Source: Symsagittifera roscoffensis (Eukaryota > Xenacoelomorpha > Acoela > Convolutidae). From it: a stretch of 64,000 nt of DNA. Where the stretch lies: NCBI RefSeq assembly GCF_963678635.1, contig NC_087063.1, positions 84,243,574 to 84,307,573 of the forward strand. Direction: 5' to 3'. The stretch's first letter is position 1. Every line of letters begins with the position of its first letter. The position numbers and the translations under genes were made by a program. Positions 47,185 through 55,539 of the stretch are shown piece after piece. Below the pieces are notes generated by a model. It saw only the letters and a program-made list of their open reading frames with translations. It ran no database searches and was not told where the DNA came from.

Positions 47185-49790
47185 AATTATTAATTTTTCT
47201 CCAACTCCTTTTTCTAGTAATCTCAAATCAAAACATAAACCCTTCTCCTCGTACAGGACCACAAGATTTATTAGTAACACATTACGATTGTGAAGAAAAT
47301 GAACAAAAAACACTACATAAATATGCAATAAATCAAGTATCACAATGTGAAACAGAACCACAAGCTATAGAAACCACAGATGTAATAGCAACACTCTATT
47401 CAAAAGCCCGAGCAACAACAGTTACAGGCTATAAATTCACAGCAACATTTTCCGAAAAGAAAGTACATTGTTCACAAGTCTCGAACGGAAACAAAAACCG
47501 ACTTGACCATGAATCATTCTATCAAAGTAATATAGAACGCCTTTTACATCTCAATCCCGACGATTGTAAAAATGAATTACTTAGACTAAACATCACACGA
47601 AATAAAAACTCCCAAAGAAAGTTAGTTAATTTTCAAGTTTTTCCAGACTCTGTACATCAATCACAACTTGAAAGACACCAAGGACATATAAAACTAGACG
47701 AAAAATACCCGTATAACGGCGCACACGGACGATTAACCTATGACCTACACGATAAACATTGGATACCACACATTGGTATAAATGACCCATCAAACTGCAA
47801 AGCAGACACAAAAAATAAAGGATACCAAGAAATAATGTTTTTTGATTGGAAAATACAACTCGAAAAAATACAACTAACACGAGATTTATCAGATAATACA
47901 ATGATCTATCAAGGAATCCGATTACCTTGTAAAAATGATCAAGGTTATTGCGACCCTACAACGAGAACACAAGCAACAATTGTTTGGTTCCCCGAAGATA
48001 CATGTACAACATTTCAAGTAGCAAAAATACACGCTCGTATGATAAAATTTCACGAAAAATATTTTATACAATCAATTCCATATGAACAAGTCCATCCATC
48101 ACGAAAACTAAGTTCTAATTTTAGAAACATAGACAATATAGAAAATAAATTGACACGTTTTCAAATATATCAAGAAACAGAACTTGCATGTAAATACAGG
48201 AATCCACTTCACAGAACACAATACTCTGAAATATTAGTTGAATACGAAAAAGGATTCGACATGACCACTGGAAAGGTAAAAATCGACCCATATGCCACAG
48301 GTCATCCTCTAAACGAAGGAACATCCTATATACCAGTTAATTTTGAAAAAAGCAACGGACAACCTGGTGGACATCTAAAACCCCATGACACCAGAAGCAC
48401 ACGCTTACAAGAATTATCACTAATGAATACTACATATTTCGGTAATATCCACTATGATATTCATTTAGATATGAAACTAGATTATACAATTAGCCGAATT
48501 TTTCAAGAAATGTCACTCTCCGAATTAGAAACACTACACCAACTATGCGAATTAGAACGAACACAAATATTACAATCACTTGCACTAGCAGTATTAAAAA
48601 TACCCTATGCAGGATACTTATTATCTGGAAATAGATCAAATTTTTTAGACTATGAAGGAAACATCTTATGGTTTTATACTTGTACTAAAAAAGTATCACC
48701 ACTATACGTTTTTGAAGATAAACGATGTTATAAAAGAATCCCTATCTTTTATAAGAATAAAGTACATTTCGTGGATACACTTTCACGAAGAACCTATTTC
48801 TGGGATACCGCAGTCCCATGTGGATCAGAAAACAGCCACAATGTAGTACAACTAAACCCTGATGAAAATAAATATTATCTTCTCACTCCATATCCCACAT
48901 TAATGCAATCACTCAAAAAATTTTCACCAGAAAGCATTCGCGCTATTGCTCGAAACCCAAATATAGACTTACAATCAATAGGAATCTATTCAAAATCAGA
49001 TATTCAACATCACATTAGAACACAACAATTCCAAGAATTATTAACACAAATGGACACTATACAAAGACAATCAATAGACCAAAACTTACGCAAACTTGCA
49101 GAAACCGCAGGATTTGCCGATATCTACACGCAAGACTATAGCGGATATTTTAAAGACATTAAAGATTACATATATCTAAACGGTGAAAAATACCGTCCCC
49201 AAGATATATCACCAATTAACATTTTTAGCTTTGTTACACTCAAAAATGAGATCCTCGATTTTCTAGGATGGCCCTACTACATCTTAGAAAAATTGACTAT
49301 TTTATACGCAATGTTTAACTTTATTGGATTTCTTTTCTCACTTTTAAAAGGAATCTACAACACGTGTGCTATACACACACAAGTAAACAGACAAGCAAGC
49401 GTAGCACGCATACTCTTTGCAGGATTTTTTGGAATCTTTTCTACATCTATAAACAAAATTCTTTTAGACGCACAAATAAAAGAATATAACACAAAAATAG
49501 CAACACGACAAAATACATACGACGAAGAACATAACAATGTAGACATAACGCCAACGGCACCACAATTACCACCCCTACCAAATAACCATCCACTATCCCT
49601 AGTCCCACGAAATTTTCGAAATTTAGCCATCACACATAATCCAAATTTTCGACTCAATACATCACAAAGTCCCATCCAACATATAATGACACACCAGTCA
49701 CAAGATGATAATACTTATGAACAAATTATTGAACAACCCCATACCACCGCTTTTCAGTCTCAAAATAATCATTTTTTTAGCCCACGATGA
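47172..49790 (+). CDS. Envelope-like glycoprotein, 872 codons
   Basis: Expected to mediate membrane binding or fusion if the element forms enveloped particles. A signal peptide covers residues 1-18 (hydrophobic core, then SNQ). The ectodomain holds many Cys and N-glycosylation sites near residues 140, 419 and 487. A minimal basic RSTR at 408-411 could be a furin-type cleavage site. A long hydrophobic region (about 695-735), a second one (about 745-765) and a cytosolic tail follow. The tail contains PTAP (794-797) and a proline-rich PQLPPLP. The N-terminal YDC...C pattern resembles glycoproteins found in other invertebrate env-bearing retroelements, from general knowledge. The fusion class is not resolved. 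Its end overlaps the next ORF as ATGA. Confidence 0.8.
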   Translation: MHILKLLIFLQLLFLVISNQNINPSPRTGPQDLLVTHYDCEENEQKTLHKYAINQVSQCETEPQAIETTDVIATLYSKARATTVTGYKFTATFSEKKVHCSQVSNGNKNRLDHESFYQSNIERLLHLNPDDCKNELLRLNITRNKNSQRKLVNFQVFPDSVHQSQLERHQGHIKLDEKYPYNGAHGRLTYDLHDKHWIPHIGINDPSNCKADTKNKGYQEIMFFDWKIQLEKIQLTRDLSDNTMIYQGIRLPCKNDQGYCDPTTRTQATIVWFPEDTCTTFQVAKIHARMIKFHEKYFIQSIPYEQVHPSRKLSSNFRNIDNIENKLTRFQIYQETELACKYRNPLHRTQYSEILVEYEKGFDMTTGKVKIDPYATGHPLNEGTSYIPVNFEKSNGQPGGHLKPHDTRSTRLQELSLMNTTYFGNIHYDIHLDMKLDYTISRIFQEMSLSELETLHQLCELERTQILQSLALAVLKIPYAGYLLSGNRSNFLDYEGNILWFYTCTKKVSPLYVFEDKRCYKRIPIFYKNKVHFVDTLSRRTYFWDTAVPCGSENSHNVVQLNPDENKYYLLTPYPTLMQSLKKFSPESIRAIARNPNIDLQSIGIYSKSDIQHHIRTQQFQELLTQMDTIQRQSIDQNLRKLAETAGFADIYTQDYSGYFKDIKDYIYLNGEKYRPQDISPINIFSFVTLKNEILDFLGWPYYILEKLTILYAMFNFIGFLFSLLKGIYNTCAIHTQVNRQASVARILFAGFFGIFSTSINKILLDAQIKEYNTKIATRQNTYDEEHNNVDITPTAPQLPPLPNNHPLSLVPRNFRNLAITHNPNFRLNTSQSPIQHIMTHQSQDDNTYEQIIEQPHTTAFQSQNNHFFSPR

Positions 49791-51592
49791 GCCGCCAACT
49801 TGGATCACTACACCGATCAAATTCCCACCCAACCAATCTTACCTCTCCAATCCCAATAATACCACTTTTTGCTTTTCCGCCACCCGACTTTTCACCTAGT
49901 AATGTAACATCAGGCATGAATTCCGACACTAATTCACACATCTCAGTTTTATATTCCATCTCACAACTCAATAACCCGAATATTGAAACCCCCGATGAAT
50001 TTGCCGACTCAGAACCATCCCCATCCAATAATTTTCATAACTCTTCTAATTTTTCTCAACCCCCTTTTCAACCCATATTATCCAATAACCCTGACCCAAT
50101 CACTCCCACACCCTCTTATGCTTCCCAAGTTACCCCAACCTACTCCTCATACCATTCTGACCAATCATCTCATTCTCCAGACACCCCCCGAATCTCCCCA
50201 GAGCTAGATAATTTTATTACCCTTCAACAACAACCCTACCACCTTAATACCCCAACCATAAACCAAATCTCCTCCACAATAAATTCATCCAACCCCCCTA
50301 CCCCTACACCGTCTTCAAATTATACTGAATCATTAGCACCATCATCCACATCAACTGAATCTTCACTCAACACTAATAGAGCTTACCGCACTTTTAAAAG
50401 AAAGTTCCCCAACCCTCCTTTCCCAGCAAAACCAGGAACAGCCCGTGAATACATCAACCACCCCAAGCATACTAACACAAAAGAATTTTTAGCCATCACC
50501 TTACCCTCATTCCCACAATACACCTTAAACACCCCCCACGACACTAACGAAACACGCAACTTTGTAGATGAATACGTTTTAATGCCCACTCTCTCTTGGA
50601 CCTCATATTATCATTTTACTAACCCTCTTTGCTTACCTTTATCTAACACTCACATCGATATAGAGCGAAATACGGACATGCTATATCGACTCACTACACC
50701 ACTAACCGCTAGACAATTTACTTACGTTGGATATAAAAAATCACTAAAAACACACACTGCACCTAGAGCTAACGAATATACACTCGAATACTATGATCAC
50801 AACATCATCAGAGCTAACCAAGATCAATTCTTAGACGACGATCGCTTCGCTAATCCACAAATTACCGAGAAATTTTTCATCAAGACACCATATACATTCA
50901 CACTAAACATCTTCGACCGAAAGTTTGATCACATTATTTCAGAAGCACTAACAGACACACAAGCATACGAAAGTTTTAAAGAACGCTTCCAAATATTTTC
51001 ACTAACCTTTCATTTCCTTGCACCACACGAAAGAGATTTACACTGCTCACACGATATTATGTTGCGCACTAAACAAACCCACACATATAGTTATTATCGC
51101 TTCATCCAAAATCACTTTGACCTACACACACCCTCTAGACAACCACACCATCGTTTTCAATTCATTAATTCCAAATACACTTCACCATTTTTCCTAAATT
51201 TCACATATTGCATTAAAGATACTAACCTTCATGGTATTCTTCGCAATTATGATCCCATAACCCAAATGTACATCTTCTGTCCCATCACCAAGACCTTCAA
51301 CGCCGAAGAATCCCGACCCTTTCTTATCCCGCACGAGTTTGTACAACCTATAGAAATCCCAATTTTAGAATTCATCCACAACACTAAATTTAATCACAAA
51401 TTATATAACTTAATCCAAAACACACCTTATGAGTTTGCAGTAGGCACTGAAGAACTAACCACTATTAAGGCACTTCAATTGCTTTGGCCACTGCTTCAGA
51501 CTAAAAATATCATCCGCATTCTAGCTAAACTACTAACAACTTCAGAACTAATTCACGACATCTTCCCCCACGGTTTTTTCCCCGACGACTAA
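49787..51592 (+). CDS. Terminal ORF, 601 codons, unknown
   Basis: Begins in a 4-nt ATGA overlap with the envelope-like frame. Residues 1-200 are Pro/Ser/Thr/Asn-rich and apparently disordered (many SSN, PTP and TPS pieces). Residues ~205-601 look folded, with aromatic-rich strands and amphipathic helices (for example DEYVLMPTLSW, FTLNIFDRKFD, LWPLLQTKNIIRILAKLL). No signal peptide, membrane span, zinc knuckle or recognised motif. Its place after env corresponds to that of accessory genes in complex retroviruses, but that is analogy only. A consensus donor AACAG|GTAAGTATG follows the stop at 51596. Confidence 0.7.
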   Translation: MSRQLGSLHRSNSHPTNLTSPIPIIPLFAFPPPDFSPSNVTSGMNSDTNSHISVLYSISQLNNPNIETPDEFADSEPSPSNNFHNSSNFSQPPFQPILSNNPDPITPTPSYASQVTPTYSSYHSDQSSHSPDTPRISPELDNFITLQQQPYHLNTPTINQISSTINSSNPPTPTPSSNYTESLAPSSTSTESSLNTNRAYRTFKRKFPNPPFPAKPGTAREYINHPKHTNTKEFLAITLPSFPQYTLNTPHDTNETRNFVDEYVLMPTLSWTSYYHFTNPLCLPLSNTHIDIERNTDMLYRLTTPLTARQFTYVGYKKSLKTHTAPRANEYTLEYYDHNIIRANQDQFLDDDRFANPQITEKFFIKTPYTFTLNIFDRKFDHIISEALTDTQAYESFKERFQIFSLTFHFLAPHERDLHCSHDIMLRTKQTHTYSYYRFIQNHFDLHTPSRQPHHRFQFINSKYTSPFFLNFTYCIKDTNLHGILRNYDPITQMYIFCPITKTFNAEESRPFLIPHEFVQPIEIPILEFIHNTKFNHKLYNLIQNTPYEFAVGTEELTTIKALQLLWPLLQTKNIIRILAKLLTTSELIHDIFPHGFFPDD

Positions 51593-51804
51593 CAGGTAAG
51601 TATGAATTAAGTAAATATTACTAACTAATTACAGTATTAAAAACTCACCATACTTTATCCATGTTTTCCTTAGATTTTTAGCCTTCATCCGACGATCACC
51701 TACAAAAACCACAAAAAACAAATAAAGATCGCAAATTTCATCAAACAGACTTCAACAATTCTATTAATCTCTTACACTTATAAATTTATAAATTTAATAC
51801 CAAT

Positions 51805-51921
51805 GCAGTAAATTCATTTCTAAAATTTTCCCCACAAGCAGTAAATCTAATTATGATGAAAATTTGTAACTTAAAATTCCCCCATAACTAGCAGTAAATT
51901 TCCAAATTCTATGCAGTAAAT
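51805..51921 (+). repeat. Four GCAGTAAAT repeats
   Basis: Exact nonamers at 51805, 51838, 51891 and 51913, with a partial GCAGTA at about 51937. Unequal spacing suggests a protein- or RNA-binding motif cluster rather than slippage. Confidence 0.6.
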
Positions 51922-52448
51922 TAATAAAATGCAATTGCAGTACTAACCTTTTGATATTTTCATTCATTCGCACAGAAATTCTATCCACACTCGCACAGCT
52001 CGCCCACGAAGAATTGTTTAAAATAATGAATTTCAGTTTCAAGTTTTCACACTCAACAACTCTAACATATAATAACATGTTTCAAACCTTCCTTTAACCC
52101 GGTTGGAAAGGAATCATATACTAAACAAAACTAACCAACGCAGCTTACTAAATACCACAAATCATAGAATAACAGCATGACTAAGAAAAGGAAACCAACG
52201 GTACCCAAACCGGATTAACCCAGTTTAAAACTGGATAATTTATTCTTTTGAAGACTATTATAAAGTCTAAGAAAGAAATAATAAAACACAAAAAAGTCGA
52301 AAGACAAACCCATACCACAAACAATTTGATTTTTGGAAAAAGGACATAACCAACAAGACATAAGAAAAACCACAACAAACCCAACATAAAACGTTGTCAC
52401 ATAACAGGACCCCTCACAAAAACCGCATGAAATCATACTCCCACTCCT

Positions 52449-52505
52449 GGCCTAACCCACCAGGAAGGACGTCCTGAGCATGCTCTATAGCCGGCCTAAC
52501 CCACC
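52449..52505. repeat. Palindrome pair inside a direct repeat
   Basis: GGCCTAACCCACC at 52449-52461 and 52493-52505 flanks GGACGTCC (52467-52474) and GAGCATGCTC (52476-52485). On the minus strand GTAGCGCGGTGGGTTAGG resembles a tRNA box A, so a SINE scrap is possible. Confidence 0.5.
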
Positions 52506-53210
52506 GCGCTACATCCACGCTTTGTGACCACACCTCTATTTTTAATAAGAGCTACTCAAGGGTGAGTAACTCTTCAAAATAACCGAACTAAAACAAAAAG
52601 CTTTTGTGAAAACAACTAACTAAAATCATTATTAAAAAATATTAAACTAATAAAAGTTTTATAAAATGTAAAATCACATGATGCAATATATAGATCAGAA
52701 TACAACACCAAGGACGAACATCAAAAGACAAGACGACCCCACTACACTCGAGAGAGAATGACCAACTACAATCGATATGCCGCTCACAATCACAACTCAA
52801 AGGATTTAGAGTACGACTTGACCTCGCAGAAAAGGACTTCATTGAACTAGACCAATGACCACCTCGATGTTCAAGTATACGTACAGATCCGAGTAACCAG
52901 GCATCCCCTCCACGCACAATCTCCACGCCATTCCCAAGCTAGATCAGACACAAAAGAAGTTCTCCACGAAGAACAGAAAAACCTGACATAGCCAACCATT
53001 CTGAAATCAGATTTGAGTTTGTTGCGAAGACTTAGTCGTTGTCACAAGAAGAACACAACGTCTTATGTCTCAAACTCCAGCTTCCTGGAACTTCCCTAAC
53101 AAAAGAGGAAACGGAAGAAAATTATGATGTTCGCCAAAAACAAACGTCCATCATCCATCCTTCGAATTGCAGAAGAACTATTCTAAAAAACTCTGTAAAA
53201 CCCGGATGGG

Positions 53211-53620
53211 TGGAACCTGATCTAAACTACATATTATGATTGGATAAATTAAATGTTTTACCAATGTAAAGTATTTAATATTAACCAATCATGATCCATC
53301 TAACTAACAACCCACTTATTTGTAAGTGCTGAAGTTACTTGTAATTTCAGCACCAGAGAGATTTGAATTTAACTTAGAAATTAGTTGGACTCTCCCGAGC
53401 ACTTCAGCAGCCGCAATAAACCAGTATACCCTAGATCTATTGAGCCTAGCAGAGACTAGTTAAACAACCTGAGACTAGATAGTATAAGAGTAAGATTAGG
53501 ATCGGTATTAGACTAAGAAGTTGCACGAATCTATCCGGCCGAAAATAAGATAGCGTGACGAGCAGACGGTGTACCCTATCCGAAATTACTCTATGAGTTA
53601 ACCAACTCGGTTATAACTCA
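53211..53620 (+). repeat. 3' LTR (410 bp)
   Basis: Same TG...CA ends and length as the 5' LTR. Its candidate poly(A) signal AATAAA is at 53415-53420. It is preceded by the short purine-rich GGATGGG (53204-53210), a weak polypurine tract. It is followed by ATAC and then host exon 5. Confidence 0.97.
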
Positions 53621-53624
53621 ATAC
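53621..53624. repeat. Target site duplication ATAC, right copy, overlapping the host splice donor
   Basis: On the minus strand this is GTAT, the first four bases of MFSD2 intron 5 directly after CACAG. Confidence 0.9.
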
Positions 53625-53861
53625 CTGTGTTTGAAGTATATCTGAAGATTGCCCTGAACTATGGCCACTGAGAGGTACATGCAGAAGTAGCTCATCATTA
53701 AATACACATATGGCTTGTGAGTCATCACCCGCTTAGTGGCTGTCCACACTGGCGTCTTGGCCGAGGCTGTTCGGATATCAGTTCGCTCTCGGGTGCCGAA
53801 GAATGTGACCACGCCCGACGCCATCACGACTCCAACTACCACTAGGGCTGATATGACATAC
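53625..53861 (-). CDS. mfsd2: MFSD2 exon 5
   Basis: 237 nt encoding a membrane helix (VISALVVVGVVMASGVVTFF), the cytosolic GTRERTD loop and a second helix segment ending GNLQIYFKH. It follows exon 4 in phase 2. The acceptor is AATGTAG (53868-53862) and the donor is CACAG|GTATTG. The first four intron bases, GTAT, are the minus-strand copy of the retroelement target duplication ATAC at 53621-53624, so the 3' LTR begins at intron position +5. Confidence 0.93.
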
Positions 53862-54165
53862 CTACATTCCAAAATCATTGCTTGATAAATTGCAGAATGC
53901 TTACAATAGCCCCAATTTAGACATCACGTAGTTCAACACAATACTGATTAGTTTAATTGTGTCTTTGTCAACCAGTTTGACGTGAAAAAATTGATTATTT
54001 ATATAAAAATTGTGACCAATCTATAACTGTGCTAGTTGCCTCGCAACAACCTTAATAATTACGCAAGCGCTGATCTACTGTTTTCACGAGGGATAAATTA
54101 TCCAAAAATAATTGCAAAAAAACTCTTGTTTATAAGTAATAGAATCAATTTTATTTCTTCCTAAC
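53862..54165 (-). other. MFSD2 intron 4
   Basis: 304 bp between exons 4 and 5. AT-rich, no feature of note. Confidence 0.75.
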
Positions 54166-54380
54166 TTTGTCTCGAGTTCCGCCTTCTCCGCTTCGCAGTT
54201 CTCCTCGTCTCCCGCAAGGTCACTTCCGGTGGTGATGCCCCCGAAGATGGCGACGGAGCAGACTGCGAACAGGATCTCGGCCGTCATTCGGAACGCAGTC
54301 ACCAAGTCCCGCTCCTGTCTGTTGTTAGTCTGGTACATTATCAGGGCCGAGTAGGGCACACTGTACACTGTGAATGCCAC
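54166..54380 (-). CDS. mfsd2: MFSD2 exon 4
   Basis: 215 nt opening after TGCTCCCAG with VAFTVYSVPYSALIM, then NNRQERDLVTAFRMTAEILF and a helix ending GGITTGS, then a Glu-rich loop with two Cys-spaced acidic stretches. The VPYSAL and ERDxxTAxRM strings are conserved in MFSD2. The donor is taken at AAA|GTTAGG (exon end 54166), which keeps the frame into exon 5. It is a weaker donor than the others, so the last few residues of this exon are the least certain join. Confidence 0.88.
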
Positions 54381-54444
54381 CTGGGAGCAAAACAAGACTA
54401 CTGTTTCTGCGAAAATTGTTCAGCAACCAGCTTTAAATAAAACA

Positions 54445-54948
54445 CAAACATAAACATGACTGCTCGTATCAGGGCGAAGCTCTGAATGTTCCGACTGCTT
54501 TTAAGGTCTATGGAGCAGCAATAACATGAAAAAATTAAATATAAAAAAAAATAAATGAATTTTTTTTAATTTGAGATTTTTTGTGAAAGTCATCCACCCA
54601 CATGCCATATAAAGTAGAAAGTGATAGATTTTACTCCTAGTAACATACCAATTATGGCAAATAAGCTTCTTTCAACCAACTCGGAATTATTTCTATGACA
54701 GATTAAATCTCCGCTTACGCGTTAATTGTCCCAAATTGCCCAAAATAGCAATCTTTAAACCCCCATTACTTTTCTTAAATGATCACAGGCGAAATATCTC
54801 TTCAAACTTAAGGTCAGGACAACAATTCAATTCGAATGATTTTTTTAAAAAAATCCGTCAAAAATGACTAGTTAAAAACTCGAAATTTGTCTGAAGAAAA
54901 AAAAACACCCGAGCACAAATATTCCGTAACATTCGTTACTAAAGTCGG
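54445..54948 (-). repeat. Dispersed repeat, inverted copy
   Basis: Reverse complement of 17684-18200 and 26523-27040, including the TCAGGGCGAAGCTCTGA end and the CCCGAGCACAAATATTCCG end. More diverged from them than they are from each other, as expected if A and B arose by the later tandem duplication. Confidence 0.75.
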
Positions 54949-55539
54949 AAAAAACATAAGAAGTCAAAAAACAAAACAAAAAATGTTAAAACAAAAACAT
55001 ATCTCCAAAAAATTCAATTTTCGTGTCTCGATAGAAGCTCATTCTAGGCAAACTGATGAAGAGGAAACGAGGACGGCAATTTTTGATCAGACACAAGTAG
55101 AACAGGAAAAAAACCGAGCTTATAAAAAAGTCCTTAATTTTAAGGTCCCACCCGCCACTAGATTGAACAACAATTGCATTTGTGACTACAATAAAAATAG
55201 CTGGGAGCACAAGAAGAATTAATGATGTGGCAGCTAAGGCGACTATTTTTGAGCAGACGCCAGTTAAACCGAAAAAAAAAGTTTTTATACAGAAACTAAA
55301 ATATTCCAGTTCTCCTCCTGAAACCAGAAGAAACAACACTTGCACTTTTAAGCGCCGGCTATTTTGCAGGTGAGAGGGGAATAAAAATAGGACCAATAAA
55401 CAAACTTCAAAAGTGCATATGAAACTGAGTGCATTCATGAATGCATGTAAATGTATGAATGTACTTCTGTAGTTACTAGCTGGCCCACTGCAACTAAACC
55501 TGCTCCTGAAAATGAGAGGGTTAATCATTAATAATAACA

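Larger units (their letters stand above)
51593..53210 (+). other. Noncoding 3' region of the element
   Basis: 1.6 kb without a supported frame. It contains a consensus splice donor at 51596, four GCAGTAAAT repeats (51805, 51838, 51891 and 51913), a segment with two adjacent palindromes flanked by a 13-bp direct repeat (52449-52505), and the weak polypurine tract before the 3' LTR. The 66-codon frame at 53039-53239 runs into the LTR and is unlikely to be real. Confidence 0.6.
34698..53620 (+). mobile_element. Intact 18.9-kb env-bearing LTR retroelement (Ty3/gypsy-type, errantivirus-like layout)
   Basis: A complete element in the antisense orientation to the host gene. The order is 5' LTR, primer site, structured leader, two unknown ORFs, Gag-Pol, two small membrane ORFs, an ATG-less ORF, an envelope-like ORF, an unknown 601-codon ORF, a 1.6-kb noncoding tail and the 3' LTR. 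Pol domains run protease, RT, RNase H, integrase, GPY/F, which places it in Ty3/gypsy (Metaviridae-type). All large frames are open and the LTRs differ at only 2 of 410 positions, so insertion was recent. The usual length of gypsy-type elements with env is about 7-10 kb, so this one is roughly double. Closest described relatives cannot be named without a search. Confidence 0.95.

Noticed and set aside
53039..53239. 66-codon frame before the 3' LTR
   Set aside because: It runs across the LTR boundary and lacks any feature; probably chance.
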